A stretch of 64,000 bases of DNA from assembly GCF_014522265.1 (NCBI RefSeq), contig NZ_CP017024.1:2826001-2890000 (forward strand). The letters run 5' to 3'. Every line of letters begins with the position of its first letter. Within the stretch, counting starts at the first letter, position 1. Position numbers and translations under genes: made by a program. This document shows positions 1-9,609 of this stretch, one piece after another. This stretch comes from Pseudomonas oryzihabitans. GTDB taxonomy: Bacteria; Pseudomonadota; Gammaproteobacteria; Pseudomonadales; Pseudomonadaceae. Below the pieces are notes generated by a model. It made no database searches and was not told the origin of the DNA. It was given only the letters and a program-made list of their open reading frames with translations.

Positions 1-65
1 AACCTACGGAGGGCCGTAGGTTGAGACCGACCCTCGCCCCAGCTCTCTCCCGGAGGGAGAGGGGG
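1..65. repeat. two intergenic palindromes (REP-like)
   Basis: A perfect 9-bp stem (bases 1-9 with 14-22) encloses a 4-base loop. A second hairpin pairs CTCTCCC (45-51) with GGGAGAG (55-61). The second motif recurs at 14729, 46251-46516 and 54549, so it belongs to a dispersed family in this genome. It lies just downstream of corC and could act in transcript end protection or termination, but there is no T tract. Confidence 0.6.
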
Positions 66-74
66 CAAGAGCGG

Positions 75-911
75 CTAGCGGTTGACCGGGGTGACGCGCA
101 GCAGGTGGATGCGGCGGCCGTCGGCGTTGAGCACGCGGAAGCGGAAGTCGTCGATCACCGTTTCCTCGTTGCGCTTGGGCAGGTGACCCAGGCGATTCAT
201 CACCAGGCCACCGGCGGTGTCGGCCTCGGCATCGGCGAAACGGGTCTCCAGGGTCTCGTTGAGCGTCTCTATGGGGGTGAGCGCCTTGACCACGAAGTCG
301 CCGTTGGGCAACGACTTGATGAAGCTCTCTTCCTCCACGTCGTGCTCGTCCTCGATCTCGCCGACGATCTGTTCCAGCACGTCCTCGATGGTCACCAGGC
401 CGGCGACGCCGCCGTATTCGTCCACCACGATGGCCATGTGGCTGTGGGTCGAGCGAAATTCCCGCAGCAGCACGTTGAGGCGCTTGGATTCGGGCACGAA
501 GGTGGCCGGGCGCAAGGCCGTCTTGAAGTCGAAGACCCGCGCCTGGTCCAGCAGCAGCGGCAGCAGGTCCTTGGCCAGCAGCAGGCCGAGCACGTCGTCG
601 GGGCCGTCGCCGATCACCGGATAGCGGGAATGCGCCGCCTCGATCACCGCCGGCAGGAATTCCGCCGGGGTCTGCTGGGCGCGGATGCTGATGATCTGCG
701 AGCGCGGCACCATGATGTCGCGCACCTGCAGGTCGGCCACCGAGATGGCGCCCTCGACGATGGACAGCACTTCGCTGTCGAGCACCTTGTTCTCATGCGC
801 CTCGCGCAGCAGTTCCAGCAGTTCCTGGCGACTCTTGGGTTCATGGGCAAAGGCCTGGACGATGCGTTCCAGCCAGGAACGATGCCCAGTGCCTGATCGA
901 TCTTCGTTCAT
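75..911 (-). CDS. corC: CorC/YbeX-type CBS-domain protein
   Basis: Predicted cytoplasmic protein of 278 residues in the HlyC/CorC family, linked to magnesium/cobalt efflux or co-occurring with the YbeY ribosome-quality genes. The family landmark DIMVPR is at residues 65-70, opening a CBS pair (about 66-125 and 131-188, with the DEYGG motif in the second). A C-terminal CorC_HlyC domain follows, about residue 205 to the end. I chose the ATG at 911 over an upstream ATG at 998 because the extra residues overlap ybeY and do not resemble the family. It lies 7 bases after ybeY and is the last gene of the miaB-phoH-ybeY-corC run seen here; lnt would be expected beyond the window edge. Confidence 0.93.
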   Translation of the reverse strand: MNEDRSGTGHRSWLERIVQAFAHEPKSRQELLELLREAHENKVLDSEVLSIVEGAISVADLQVRDIMVPRSQIISIRAQQTPAEFLPAVIEAAHSRYPVIGDGPDDVLGLLLAKDLLPLLLDQARVFDFKTALRPATFVPESKRLNVLLREFRSTHSHMAIVVDEYGGVAGLVTIEDVLEQIVGEIEDEHDVEEESFIKSLPNGDFVVKALTPIETLNETLETRFADAEADTAGGLVMNRLGHLPKRNEETVIDDFRFRVLNADGRRIHLLRVTPVNR

Positions 912-918
912 GTGTCTG

Positions 919-1374
919 TCATTCACCGTAGGGATCGGGGTAGCCCAGTTCAGCGAGCAATTGGCGTTCCAGTTCTTCCATCTCCTCGGCTTCGTCATCG
1001 TCCAGATGATCGTAGCCGAGCAGGTGCAGGCAGCCGTGGATGACCAGGTGCGCCCAGTGCGCCGCGGCGGGCTTGCCTTGCTCGGCGGCCTCGCGGGCCA
1101 CCACGGGGGCGCAGATCACCAGATCGCCGAGCAGGGGGATGTCGAGGAATTCGTCCGGCACGTCGGCCGGAAAGGACAGCACGTTGGTGGCGTAGTCCTT
1201 GTGCCGCCAGGTGCGATTCAGCTCGCGGCCTTCGTCTTCGTCCACCAGGCGGATGGTGAGTTCCGAGTCGCCCTGGCGGGCGCGCAGGGCCAGTTCACAC
1301 CAGCGGCGTAAGTCCGGCTCCTCGGGGAGGTCGGCCGCCTCGCTGGCGACCTGGACGTCCAGCTCAATCGCCAT
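919..1374 (-). CDS. ybeY: endoribonuclease / rRNA maturation factor YbeY
   Basis: A 151-residue zinc-dependent endoribonuclease for 16S rRNA 3'-end maturation and ribosome quality control. The zinc motif [11 protein letters not shown] supplies His113, His117 and His123. The longer frame opening at 1581 is rejected: its first 69 residues are arginine/serine-rich shadow sequence of phoH, and the ATG at 1374 gives the usual MAIELD-type start and family length. Its start overlaps the 3' end of phoH by 11 bases, which implies translational coupling. corC follows after 7 bases. Confidence 0.95.
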   Translation of the reverse strand: MAIELDVQVASEAADLPEEPDLRRWCELALRARQGDSELTIRLVDEDEGRELNRTWRHKDYATNVLSFPADVPDEFLDIPLLGDLVICAPVVAREAAEQGKPAAAHWAHLVIHGCLHLLGYDHLDDDEAEEMEELERQLLAELGYPDPYGE

Positions 1375-2380
1375 GGCGATCCTCTCCCTGAGCACGCGGC
1401 TTGTCCTGCAGCGCCTCGAAGCGGTCGTAGGCCTCGACGATGCGCTGCACCAGCGGGTGGCGCACCACGTCCTTGGATTCGAAGTGGGTGAAGCCGATGC
1501 CGGGCACGTCGCGGAGGACCTCGATGACGTGCTTGAGGCCCGACTTGGTGCCGCGCGGCAGGTCGACCTGGGTGACGTCACCGGTGATCACCGCGGTGGA
1601 GCCGAAGCCGATCCGGGTCAGGAACATCTTCATCTGCTCGAGGGTGGTGTTCTGACTTTCGTCGAGAATGATGAAGCTATTGTTGAGGGTGCGGCCGCGC
1701 ATGTAGGCCAGCGGCGCGACCTCGATGACCTGGCGCTCGATGAGCTTGGCCACCTGCTCGAAGCCGAGCATCTCGTAGAGGGCGTCGTACAGCGGGCGCA
1801 GGTAGGGGTCGATCTTCTGCGCCAGGTCGCCGGGCAGGAAGCCGAGCTTCTCGCCGGCTTCCACCGCCGGGCGCACCAGCAGGATGCGACGGATCTGCTC
1901 GCGCTCCAGGGCGTCCACGGCGCAGGCCACGGCCAGATAGGTCTTGCCGGTACCGGCCGGGCCTATGCCGAAATTGATGTCGTGATCGAGGATCGACTTG
2001 ACGTAGCGCTGCTGGTTGGCGCCACGCGGGCGGATCATGCCCTTCTTGGTGCGCAGGGCCACGCTGGTGTCGCCACCGCTGCGGTGCTCTTCCTGGAGGG
2101 CTTCCAGGCCGGATTCCTGCAGATAGAGGTGGACCAGTTCCGGGGCCACCGCGGTGCCGCTGGCGGTCTCGCGATAGAGGCGCTGCAGGAGGTTCTGGGC
2201 CGCGCGGGTGCGCTCGGGATCGCCGACCAGTTCGAACTGGTTGCCGCGATTGCGGATCTCGATGCCGAGGCGGCGTTCGAGCTGGCGCAGATTTTCATCG
2301 AGCTGGCCGCACAGGTTGGCGAAACGGTCGGCATCGAAGGGTTCGAGGGTGAAATGCTGGAGCGTCTGGGGGGTATTCAA
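1364..2380 (-). CDS. ybeZ: PhoH-family ATPase (YbeZ)
   Basis: A PhoH-like P-loop protein of 338 residues from the proposed TTG start. It has an N-terminal KH-like region, Walker A GPAGTGKT at 140-147 and Walker [10 protein letters not shown] at 236-244. In the family it partners YbeY in RNA metabolism. The frame runs open to 2515 with no ATG before homology begins. The TTG at 2380 (reading [10 protein letters not shown]) fits known Pseudomonas N-termini, although no strong Shine-Dalgarno is visible, so the start is less sure than the identity. It is the second gene of the miaB-phoH-ybeY-corC cluster, and ybeY begins inside its 3' end. Confidence 0.9.
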   Translation of the reverse strand: MNTPQTLQHFTLEPFDADRFANLCGQLDENLRQLERRLGIEIRNRGNQFELVGDPERTRAAQNLLQRLYRETASGTAVAPELVHLYLQESGLEALQEEHRSGGDTSVALRTKKGMIRPRGANQQRYVKSILDHDINFGIGPAGTGKTYLAVACAVDALEREQIRRILLVRPAVEAGEKLGFLPGDLAQKIDPYLRPLYDALYEMLGFEQVAKLIERQVIEVAPLAYMRGRTLNNSFIILDESQNTTLEQMKMFLTRIGFGSTAVITGDVTQVDLPRGTKSGLKHVIEVLRDVPGIGFTHFESKDVVRHPLVQRIVEAYDRFEALQDKPRAQGEDRHGD

Positions 2381-2480
2381 GGTGTGCTGGGAAACCCTTT
2401 GGATTGGCTTTACGAAAACTTGACGTAGCTTGAGAGTAACCTGCGTCGCGCCCTTGGCAAAGGGCGCGTGCGACCATCCA

Positions 2481-3854
2481 TCAGGCCAGCGCGACGGCGA
2501 CGGGCGGGCGCGCACCGCTGGCGACGGGGGCCAGCAGGGTGCCGCGCAGGGAGTGCGGCAGGGCCTCGTCGATGTGCACCTGGACGAACTGGCCGATCAG
2601 GCTGGCATCGCTGCAGCGGAAGTTGACGATGCGGTTGTTCTCGGTGCGACCCTGCAGCATGCCGGGATCGCGCTTGGAGAAATCGCTGACCAGGATGGTC
2701 TGGACGCTGCCGGCCATGCGCCGGCTGATCTCGAAGCCCTGCTGGTGGATGCGCGTCTGCAGGATCTGCAAGCGCTGCTTCTTGAGCTCGTCGGGGGTGT
2801 CGTCGACCAGATCGGCCGCCGGGGTGCCGGGGCGGGCGCTGTAGATGAAGGAGAAGGAGAAGTCGAAACCGACGTCCTCGATCAGCTTCATGGTCTGTTC
2901 GAAGTCTTTCTCGGTCTCGCCGGGGAAGCCGACGATGAAGTCCGAGCTGATGCAGATGTCGGGTACCGCCGCCTTGAGCCGGCGGATGCGCGACTTGTAT
3001 TCCAGCGCCGTGTGGTTGCGCTTCATGGCCGCCAAGATGCGATCCGAACCGGCCTGCACCGGCAGGTGGACGAATTTCACCAGCTCCGGGATCTCGGCGT
3101 GGGCCTGGATCAGGGCGTCGGAGAATTCCAGCGGGTGCGAGGTGGTGTAGCGGATGCGGTCGATGCCGTCCACCGCCGCCACCACATAGAGCAGTTCGGC
3201 GAAGTCGGCGATGCGCCCGTCGCCGGTGGCGCCACGATAGCCGTTGACGTTCTGGCCCAGCAGGGTCACCTCGCGCACGCCGTGCTCGGCGAGGTGGATG
3301 ATCTCGGCGAGGACGTCGTCCAGCGGCCGACTGACCTCTTCGCCGCGGGTATAGGGCACCACGCAGAAGGTGCAGTACTTGCTGCAGCCTTCCATGATGG
3401 AGACGAAGGCGCTGGGTCCGTCGATGCGCGGCTCGGGCAGGCGGTCGAACTTCTCGATCTCGGGGAAGGAGATGTCCACCTGGGGCGCCCGGGTGGTGCG
3501 CGCGGCGTCGATCATCTCCGGCAGGCGATGCAGGGTCTGGGGCCCGAAGACCACGTCGACATAGGGGGCGCGGTCACGGATGGCAGCGCCTTCCTGGCTG
3601 GCCACGCAGCCGCCGACGCCGATCACCAGGTCGGGATTCTCCAGCTTGAGTTCGCGCCAGCGACCGAGCTGGGAAAACACCTTTTCCTGCGCCTTCTCGC
3701 GGATCGAGCAGGTGTTGAGCAGGATGACGTCGGCCTCGGCCGGATTCTGGGTGACTTCCAGCGGCTCCCGTTCGCCGAGCAGGTCGACCATGCGCGACGA
3801 ATCGTATTCGTTCATCTGGCAGCCATGGGTTTCGATATAGAGCTTCTTGGACAT
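2481..3854 (-). CDS. miaB: tRNA-2-methylthio-N6-isopentenyladenosine methylthiotransferase MiaB
   Basis: A 457-residue radical-SAM enzyme that methylthiolates i6A37 in tRNAs reading UNN codons. The N-terminal MTTase domain carries cluster cysteines Cys12, Cys49 and Cys83. The radical-SAM motif is at Cys157, Cys161 and Cys164 (CSKYCTFC). A C-terminal TRAM domain follows. The ATG at 3854 ([12 protein letters not shown]) matches the family; the much longer upstream frame is shadow sequence. It is the first gene of the run toward ybeZ, with about 100 bases between them. Confidence 0.96.
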   Translation of the reverse strand: MSKKLYIETHGCQMNEYDSSRMVDLLGEREPLEVTQNPAEADVILLNTCSIREKAQEKVFSQLGRWRELKLENPDLVIGVGGCVASQEGAAIRDRAPYVDVVFGPQTLHRLPEMIDAARTTRAPQVDISFPEIEKFDRLPEPRIDGPSAFVSIMEGCSKYCTFCVVPYTRGEEVSRPLDDVLAEIIHLAEHGVREVTLLGQNVNGYRGATGDGRIADFAELLYVVAAVDGIDRIRYTTSHPLEFSDALIQAHAEIPELVKFVHLPVQAGSDRILAAMKRNHTALEYKSRIRRLKAAVPDICISSDFIVGFPGETEKDFEQTMKLIEDVGFDFSFSFIYSARPGTPAADLVDDTPDELKKQRLQILQTRIHQQGFEISRRMAGSVQTILVSDFSKRDPGMLQGRTENNRIVNFRCSDASLIGQFVQVHIDEALPHSLRGTLLAPVASGARPPVAVALA

Positions 3855-3888
3855 GCGCGGCAGGGAGTCGGTGGCGAGTGGACCGCGC

Positions 3889-3894
3889 ATTATA
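3889..3894 (-). promoter_or_regulatory. candidate -10 element upstream of miaB
   Basis: TATAAT reads on the minus strand 35 bases before the miaB start, a perfect sigma-70 -10 hexamer in a GC-rich gap. No clear -35 is visible at 16-18 bases, so this is a partial promoter call. Confidence 0.4.
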
Positions 3895-3900
3895 ATGATG

Positions 3901-3933
3901 GCCTTCCGCACGGGGAAGAGCCGCCCGGAAGGC
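3901..3933 (-). terminator. stem-loop between ridA-like gene and miaB
   Basis: GCCTTCCG (3901-3908) pairs with CGGAAGGC (3926-3933), just after the RidA-like gene that stops at 3941. There is no T run, so it is a weak terminator or only a processing stem. Confidence 0.3.
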
Positions 3934-3940
3934 GGTCGGC

Positions 3941-4345
3941 CTAGGCCTGGGCAGCGCCCTCCGGCAGCCGGGCGATGACCTTGATCTCGAAGCGAAAGCC
4001 GGCCAGCCAGGTGGCGCCGACCGCGGTCACCGTCGGGTAGGGTGCCGTGCCCCAGTGCTCCAGCAGCACCGGCCAGATCCGTTCGAAGCTGGCTTCGGCA
4101 TCGACCATGAACAGGGTGACGTCCACCACGTCGGCAAAGGCGGCGCCGGCCGCGGCAAGGACGGCGTCGAGGTTGGCGAAGGCCAGGCGGACCTGGTCTT
4201 CCAGCTCCGGCTCGGGCGAACCGTCGGCGCGGCTGCCGACCTGCCCCGAGACGAAGAGAAAGCCGTTGGAACGGATGGCCGGCGAATAGCGGTGCTGTTC
4301 GTAGAGGGCGTGGCGCTGGGCGGGAAAGACGACGTCGCGGGTCAT
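3941..4345 (-). CDS. RidA-like (YjgF/YER057c/UK114) protein lacking the catalytic arginine
   Basis: A 134-residue single-domain Rid-superfamily protein; the [10 protein letters not shown] segment near residues 28-37 is typical. Classical RidA hydrolyses reactive imines and enamines using an arginine equivalent to E. coli Arg105 in a P-A-R-S-C context. Here the aligned stretch reads Y-P-T-V-T-A, placing valine there, so it probably belongs to a Rid subgroup without imine deaminase activity. It is divergent from a LysR gene across a 119-base gap holding a perfect palindrome, so that regulator probably controls it. The substrate cannot be read from sequence. Confidence 0.8.
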   Translation of the reverse strand: MTRDVVFPAQRHALYEQHRYSPAIRSNGFLFVSGQVGSRADGSPEPELEDQVRLAFANLDAVLAAAGAAFADVVDVTLFMVDAEASFERIWPVLLEHWGTAPYPTVTAVGATWLAGFRFEIKVIARLPEGAAQA

Positions 4346-4422
4346 GATGGGGCTCCGGTAAGGATCGCTGGAGCCACCTTAGGCGCCGTCCGCCAGGGGA
4401 TAAACCCGGCCAGGCGGTCAGC

Positions 4423-4445
4423 ATTGTTTGTACAATCCAAACAAT
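4423..4445. promoter_or_regulatory. candidate LysR-type operator
   Basis: A perfect 8-bp inverted repeat, ATTGTTTG (4423-4430) and CAAACAAT (4438-4445), is separated by 7 bases and contains T-N11-A type spacing. It sits 19 bases before the LysR ATG and 77 bases before the divergent RidA-like start, the usual position for an autoregulatory LysR site. Confidence 0.6.
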
Positions 4446-4464
4446 CCCCTGTTCAGGAATCGGC

Positions 4465-5388
4465 ATGGATCTGTTCGCCGCGATGCAGACCTTCGTGCGG
4501 GTGGTGGAAGCCGGCAGCTTCACCCGCGCGGCCGAGACCCTCGGCCATAGCCGCACCCGCGTCACCCAGCAGGTGCAGCAGCTGGAAGCGCACCTGCAGG
4601 TGCGCCTGCTCAATCGCACCACCCGGCAGGTGCAGGTCACCGCCGACGGCGCGGCCTATTACGACCGCTGCCTGGGCGTGCTGGCGGCGGTGGACGATGC
4701 CGAGACGGGGCTTTCGGTGGCCACCCGCACGCCCCGTGGCCGCCTGCGGGTGGACGTGCCCAGTCCGCTGGCGCGGCTGATCCTGATCCCGGCCCTGCCG
4801 GACTTCTTCCAGCGCTATCCGGACATCCAGCTGGAGCTGGGTGTCAGCGATCGCCAGGTGGATCTGATCGGCGACAACGTCGATTGCGTGATCTGTGGCG
4901 GGCGCATCCGCGAGCAGTATCTGGTGGCCCGGCCGCTCGGCGCGCTGCGGCTGGGTTGCTATGCCGCGCCGGCCTACCTTGCCACCCAGGGCACGCCGGT
5001 TCATCCCGCCGAGCTGGCCGAGACGCCACACCGGGTGGTGCGGTTTCTTTGGGGGGCGGGCAAGGGCTTTCCCTACGCCCTGCAACGAGGTGTCGAGCGT
5101 CTGGAGCTGCAGAGCCGGCACAGCCTGGAGGTGGACGACGGCAACGCCTGCCTGGCGGCGGGACAGGCCGGCCTCGGGGTGGTCTGCCTGCCGCATTACC
5201 TGGCGGCAGCGGCCATCGCCCGTGGCGAACTGGTCAGGCTGTTCGCGGACTGGCAGGTGGCGCCCATGCCGCTGTATCTGGCCTTCGCGCCCAATCGTCA
5301 CGTCAGCGCCAAGTTGCGGGTCTTCATCGACTGGGTGAGCGCGCTGGTCGCCGAGCGGGCCTGGCTGGAAACCCCAGGCGACGGCTGA
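4465..5388 (+). CDS. LysR-family transcriptional regulator
   Basis: A 307-residue regulator with an N-terminal winged helix-turn-helix (about residues 1-60) and a periplasmic-binding-protein-like effector domain from about residue 90. The sequence [20 protein letters not shown] is a classic start for the CrgA/AaeR-like LysR branch. It is transcribed away from the RidA-like gene and a strong palindrome lies between them, so control of that neighbour is the simplest inference. The effector is unknown. Confidence 0.9.
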   Translation: MDLFAAMQTFVRVVEAGSFTRAAETLGHSRTRVTQQVQQLEAHLQVRLLNRTTRQVQVTADGAAYYDRCLGVLAAVDDAETGLSVATRTPRGRLRVDVPSPLARLILIPALPDFFQRYPDIQLELGVSDRQVDLIGDNVDCVICGGRIREQYLVARPLGALRLGCYAAPAYLATQGTPVHPAELAETPHRVVRFLWGAGKGFPYALQRGVERLELQSRHSLEVDDGNACLAAGQAGLGVVCLPHYLAAAAIARGELVRLFADWQVAPMPLYLAFAPNRHVSAKLRVFIDWVSALVAERAWLETPGDG

Positions 5389-5452
5389 CGGGAGTCGAGG
5401 CCGGCGTGCTATGCTCGCCGCCCTCTTTTCACCGTCGAAACCCGCCTCCGCC

Positions 5453-5788
5453 ATGAGCTCATCCCCCAGCAAGCCGGCCATCTATAAGGTCATCTTCGTC
5501 AACCAGGGCCAGGTCTTCGAGATCTACGCCAAGCAGATCTTCCAGAGCGATCTCTGGGGCTTCCTGGAGATCGAGGAGCTGGTGTTCGGCGAGCGCACCC
5601 AGGTGGTGGTGGATCCGAGCGAGGAAAAGCTCAAGGCGCAATTCGAAGGCGTGGTGCGCAGCTTCGTGCCCATGCACTCGATCATCCGCATCGACGAGGT
5701 GGAGCGCCTGGGCCAGCCCAAGATCAGCGAAGCCAAGGGCGGCACCAACGTCATGCCGTTTCCCATGCCCATGCCCGACAAGCCCTGA
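5453..5788 (+). CDS. DUF1820 family protein
   Basis: A 111-residue cytoplasmic protein of the DUF1820 family, found mainly in gammaproteobacteria and without an assigned function. The core includes YKVIFVNQGQVFEIYAKQIF near the N-terminus, and the C-terminal tail is Met/Pro-rich (MPFPMPMPDKP). The ATG at 5453 is preferred over 5411 because family homology begins with the S/P-rich MSSSPSKP. Its stop codon is immediately followed by a 140-base hairpin repeat. In Pseudomonas it usually sits near miaB and hemL, as here. Confidence 0.82.
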   Translation: MSSSPSKPAIYKVIFVNQGQVFEIYAKQIFQSDLWGFLEIEELVFGERTQVVVDPSEEKLKAQFEGVVRSFVPMHSIIRIDEVERLGQPKISEAKGGTNVMPFPMPMPDKP

Positions 5789-5928
5789 GAACCTGCCCAA
5801 AGTCCGCTGCGCGTCGGCCAAATGGCGTTGAAAATGGCTTCGGAATGCTCATTTACTACTTGTAAACTCCGCTTCCTCAGCCATTTCCGCCTTGTTTGTC
5901 TCTAGCTCGCAAGACTTTGAACAGGCTC
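5789..5928. repeat. 140-bp imperfect hairpin element, copy 1
   Basis: A long imperfect inverted repeat running from GAACCTG to its complement CAGGCTC, with a central TTTAC/GTAAA stem-loop. It begins on the base after the TGA of the DUF1820 gene and ends 14 bases before the stop of the convergent Sel1 gene. The second copy is at 37264-37403 and has identical length. Differences between the copies occur in pairs on opposite arms: CAAAGTC on both arms here against CACGATC on both arms there, and AAATGGC/GCCATTT against AAATGCC/GGCATTT. The folded form is therefore conserved. Confidence 0.85.
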
Positions 5929-5942
5929 TGCCGGGCTCGCCG

Positions 5943-6488
5943 TCAGTTCTGCGGCGGCTGGAAGGGATTAAGGTTGCCCGCGGTCTGCATGTCCTGCAGA
6001 TAGTCGCGGAAGATCTGGCCCAGCACCTGGGTGGCCATCTCCAGCTCGTCACGGCGCATCTGGGCGCTGACCAGGTCGGCGGTATCCATGGCTTCGTCGT
6101 TGCCGTTGATGGCGGCCATCTTCAGCACGATGTAGGCCTGGATGTTGTTGGGCGGTACGCCCTCGCCGCGAAAGAACATGGTGCCAAGGCGATTCTGCGC
6201 ATCGGCATTGCCCTTGAGCGAGGCCTGCTCGAACCACTGACGCGCCTGGTTGAGATCCTTCGGTGTCTGCTTGCCTTCGTAGTAGAAGTCGCCGAGTTCG
6301 TACTGCGCCTGGGAATCGCCGTCGTGGGCGATCTGCTGGCAGCGGGCGATCGCCTGCGCCAGGGCTTCGTTGGCGAGATTCAGGTTGCAACGGCTGGTGC
6401 TGGGGACGAGCAGCGAATTGCCGCCGGCCAGGGCGGCCAGGGGCATCAGAATCAGGGCTGCGCACAGGGTACGACCAGCGCGGTGCAT
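5943..6488 (-). CDS. exported Sel1-repeat (TPR-like) protein
   Basis: A 181-residue predicted periplasmic protein. Residues 1-21 look like a signal peptide (basic MHRAGR, then a hydrophobic run ending LAALAGG). Two to three Sel1-like repeats follow; the clearest begin at GDSQAQYELGDFYYEG and GNADAQNRLGTMFFRG. Such repeats mediate protein-protein contacts, but no partner can be named. I start at the ATG at 6488 because GGAGG lies six bases upstream; the ATG at 6503 lacks a site. It faces the DUF1820 gene across the hairpin element. Confidence 0.8.
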   Translation of the reverse strand: MHRAGRTLCAALILMPLAALAGGNSLLVPSTSRCNLNLANEALAQAIARCQQIAHDGDSQAQYELGDFYYEGKQTPKDLNQARQWFEQASLKGNADAQNRLGTMFFRGEGVPPNNIQAYIVLKMAAINGNDEAMDTADLVSAQMRRDELEMATQVLGQIFRDYLQDMQTAGNLNPFQPPQN

Positions 6489-6699
6489 GAAGCGCCTCCA
6501 CAAGCGAGGCAGGTTCGGAGAACCCGGTCGGCGAAACGCGCCGACATCTCATTATGGGTCAAGCCGACGCACGCTTTCAAAACCTTTACGCGCAACGGCG
6601 GAACTTTTTTACCCGTGACGCCGGCCACTCAACTAGGTGTGAGGCCGGCAGGGCAGAGAGGTTCCACCAGCGAGACGAACGACACCTGTCAGACGAGTC

Positions 6700-7986
6700 C
6701 TAGTCCTTGAAGGTGGCTAAGGCGCGCTCGGCGGCGTCCAGGGTGATGCGCAATTCCTCGTCGCCGTGGGCGATGGAAGTGAAGCCGGCTTCGAAGGCAC
6801 TGGGCGCCAGGTAGACGCCACCGTCCAGCATCAGGTGGAAGAAGCGCTTGAATCTCTCGCTATCGCTGGCCATGACATCGCTGAAGGTGACGATGTCTTC
6901 GGCGCCGCTGAAGTAGAGACCGAACATCCCGCCCGCCTGGGTGGTGACGAAGGGCACACCGGCGGCATCGGCGCGGTCCTGCAGGCCTTGCAGCATCCGC
7001 GTGGTGTAGTCGGTCAGCTCGGCGTGGAAGCCGGGACGGCGGATCAGTTGCAGGGTGGTGAGGCCGGCGGCCATGGCCAGTGGATTGCCCGACAGGGTGC
7101 CGGCCTGGTAGACCGGGCCGAGCGGGGCGATCTTTTCCATGATCTCGCGCTTGCCGCCAAAGCAGCCCACCGGCATGCCGCCGCCGACGATCTTGCCGAA
7201 GGTGGTCAGGTCCGGACGTATGCCGTAGTGCGCCTGGGCGCCGCCCAGCGCGACGCGGAAGCCGGTCATGACCTCGTCGAAGATCAGCACCACGCCGTAG
7301 CGGTCGCAGAGGTGGCGCAGCCCTTCCAGGAAGCCTGGCGCGGGCGGTACGCAGTTCATGTTGCCGGCCACCGGCTCGACGATGATGCAGGCGATCTGGT
7401 CGCCGACGTTCGCCAGGGTTTCTTCCACTTCGCCCAGGTCGTTGTAGGCCAGGGTCAGGGTGTGCTGCGCGAAGGCCGCCGGGACGCCGGGGGAGCTGGG
7501 CACGCCCAGGGTCAGGGCGCCGGAGCCGGCCTTGACCAGCAGGCTGTCGGAGTGGCCGTGGTAGCAGCCCTCGAACTTGATGATGGTGTCGCGCCCGGTG
7601 TAGCCGCGCGCCAGGCGGATGGCGCTCATGGTGGCCTCGGTGCCGGAGCTGACCATGCGCACCATTTCCATGGACGGCACGATCTCGCAGATGAGGTCGG
7701 CCATGGTGGTTTCCAGGGCGGTCGGCGCGCCATAGGAGAGGCCGTGTTCCAGCTGGCGGCGCACGGCCTCCAGCACGTCCGGATGGCTGTGGCCGAGGAT
7801 CATCGGACCCCAGGAACCGACGTAGTCGACATAGCGCTTGTCATCCTCGTCGACGATGTAGGCGCCCTGGGCGTGCTTGAAGAACAGCGGCGTGCCGCCG
7901 ACGCTCTTGAAGGCGCGGACCGGCGAGTTGACGCCACCGGGGATGTGGCGCTGGGCTTGGTCGAAGAGTTGCGCGGAGCGGGACAT
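6700..7986 (-). CDS. hemL: glutamate-1-semialdehyde 2,1-aminomutase
   Basis: A 428-residue PLP enzyme converting glutamate-1-semialdehyde to 5-aminolevulinate in the C5 haem pathway. Visible landmarks are SSGTEA at 113-118 for phosphate binding, the FDEVMTGFR segment at 236-244, and the PLP lysine Lys265 in TFGKIVGGG. Full length for the family. It follows thiE by 20 bases on the same strand, so a thiD-thiE-hemL transcript is likely, as in other pseudomonads. Confidence 0.97.
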   Translation of the reverse strand: MSRSAQLFDQAQRHIPGGVNSPVRAFKSVGGTPLFFKHAQGAYIVDEDDKRYVDYVGSWGPMILGHSHPDVLEAVRRQLEHGLSYGAPTALETTMADLICEIVPSMEMVRMVSSGTEATMSAIRLARGYTGRDTIIKFEGCYHGHSDSLLVKAGSGALTLGVPSSPGVPAAFAQHTLTLAYNDLGEVEETLANVGDQIACIIVEPVAGNMNCVPPAPGFLEGLRHLCDRYGVVLIFDEVMTGFRVALGGAQAHYGIRPDLTTFGKIVGGGMPVGCFGGKREIMEKIAPLGPVYQAGTLSGNPLAMAAGLTTLQLIRRPGFHAELTDYTTRMLQGLQDRADAAGVPFVTTQAGGMFGLYFSGAEDIVTFSDVMASDSERFKRFFHLMLDGGVYLAPSAFEAGFTSIAHGDEELRITLDAAERALATFKD

Positions 7987-8006
7987 AGAGGTCTCCTTGA
8001 ACGGGA

Positions 8007-8636
8007 TCAGGCCGCGAACAGCCGGGCGAAGGCGCGCGCGCGGCGCTCCACCTCGCCCGCGTTGGCGGCGGCAAACAGACTGTGGACGACGGCGAGCAGA
8101 TCGACGCCGTGGGCGAGCAGGTGCGGGGCGTTGTCCAGGGTGACACCGCCGATGGCGCAGACGGGCAGGGCGAAGTGGCGGCGGGCCTGGTCGAGCAATT
8201 CCAGGGGCGCCGGCGGGGCATCCGGCTTGGTGCTGGAGGCGAAGAATCGGCCGAAGGCCAGGTAGCTGACACCGGCCTGGACTGCAGCCTCGGCCAGTTG
8301 CAGGCTGGCGTGACAGGTGCCGCCGAGAATCGCCTCCGCGCCCAGTGCGGCGCGGGCCGCGACCAGGGAGCCGTCTTGCTGGCCCAGGTGCAGGCCGACG
8401 CCCAGCTGGCGGGCCAGAGCGAGGTCGTCATTGATGATCAGGTTGGCGCCATGCTGCCGGCAGAGCTCGGCCAGGGCGGCGGCTTCGTCCTGGCGGCGGC
8501 TGGCGTCGCCTGACTTGTCGCGGTACTGCACCAGCCGGGCTCCGCCCTGCAGCGCTGCTTCGACATAGGGCAGCAGGCGACCCTCGGCGAGCAGGGCGCT
8601 ATCGGTGATGGCATAGAGGCCGCGCAACGGGCTCAT
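8007..8636 (-). CDS. thiE: thiamine-phosphate synthase
   Basis: A 209-residue TIM-barrel enzyme joining HMP-pyrophosphate and the thiazole phosphate to make thiamine monophosphate. Family landmarks: GLYAITDS at the N-terminus, [17 protein letters not shown] for diphosphate handling, and AIGGV near the C-terminus. Its ATG overlaps the thiD stop in an ATGA arrangement (8633-8636), so it is translationally coupled to the kinase that makes its substrate. Confidence 0.96.
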   Translation of the reverse strand: MSPLRGLYAITDSALLAEGRLLPYVEAALQGGARLVQYRDKSGDASRRQDEAAALAELCRQHGANLIINDDLALARQLGVGLHLGQQDGSLVAARAALGAEAILGGTCHASLQLAEAAVQAGVSYLAFGRFFASSTKPDAPPAPLELLDQARRHFALPVCAIGGVTLDNAPHLLAHGVDLLAVVHSLFAAANAGEVERRARAFARLFAA

Positions 8637-9430
8637 GAGCAGAAGTCCAGCGGCAGGCGGCGTGGCACGTACTGGCCGCGCCCGGGGCGCTCGGCGTCTC
8701 TCAGGGTGCGCCAGGTGTAGTCCAGGGCGCTGCGCACCGCGCTGGGCAGGGCTTCGCCCAGCGCCAGGCGCCCGGCCAGGGTGCTGGCCAGGGTGCAGCC
8801 GGAGCCGTGGTAGCTGCCGGGCAGGCGCTGGCAGACGTGGGTCTCGCAGCCACCGGCACGGTCATAGAGGCGGTTGTGCACCTCGTGTTCCTCGCCATGA
8901 CCGCCGGTGATCAGCAGGTGGGCGCAGAAGGGCAGCAGGCGCTCGGCGCACTGCTCCGGCGTGCCTTCGGGCAACTCGGCGAGGATGCGCGCCTCGGGCA
9001 GGTTGGGGGTGGCGATGGTGGCGCGCGGCAGCAGCCGCTCGCGGATGGCGTAGCCGACCTCGTCCTTGCCCAGGGCGCCGCCGCCACCGGCGCGCAGCAC
9101 CGGATCGCAGACCAGGGGAACGCCGGGCAGGGACTCCATGATCTCCAGCACCGTCTCGACCATCTCCACCGAACCGAGCATGCCCAGCTTGACCGCCGCC
9201 ACCGGCAGGTCGGCGATGATCGCCCGGGCCTGGGCCAGCACCCACTCGCGATCCAGCACCCGGAAGTCATGCACGTCAACGGTGTCCTGCACGGTCAGGG
9301 CAGTGACCGCCGGGGCGGCATGGCAGCCCTGGGCGAGCAGGGCTTCGATGTCGGCCTGCAGCCCGGCGCCACCACTCGGATCGTGGCCGGACAGGCAGAG
9401 GACGACGGGACGTTGGGGTTCGAGGGTCAT
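8633..9430 (-). CDS. thiD: hydroxymethylpyrimidine/phosphomethylpyrimidine kinase
   Basis: A 265-residue ribokinase-like kinase that phosphorylates HMP and HMP-P. The N-terminal [15 protein letters not shown] signature binds substrate. The C-terminal [10 protein letters not shown] stretch is the anion-hole and catalytic region. The ATG at 9430 gives [15 protein letters not shown]; the frame open to 9586 extends into the promoter region of the divergent ABC exporter and is not believed. It heads the thiD-thiE-hemL run. Confidence 0.95.
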   Translation of the reverse strand: MTLEPQRPVVLCLSGHDPSGGAGLQADIEALLAQGCHAAPAVTALTVQDTVDVHDFRVLDREWVLAQARAIIADLPVAAVKLGMLGSVEMVETVLEIMESLPGVPLVCDPVLRAGGGGALGKDEVGYAIRERLLPRATIATPNLPEARILAELPEGTPEQCAERLLPFCAHLLITGGHGEEHEVHNRLYDRAGGCETHVCQRLPGSYHGSGCTLASTLAGRLALGEALPSAVRSALDYTWRTLRDAERPGRGQYVPRRLPLDFCS

Positions 9431-9609
9431 GGACGTCAGCCTAGCAAAGGGAAAAGGGGCGCAGCGGCCGGGTGCCGCAGGGAGTGGCACCCTACAACGA
9501 CCTCGCGCCCCGCGCCACCCGTTGACATGGGACCCGGATCGGGACGAAGGAACTCCGCGGCCGGTTGGGTAGCCGATATACTGCACCTTTGCTCGGGTAA
9601 GGCGGTTCT

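Noticed and set aside
5789-5928. Insertion sequence or transposase remnant
   Set aside because: The element is only 140 bases, has no coding capacity and no target-site duplication that I can see.
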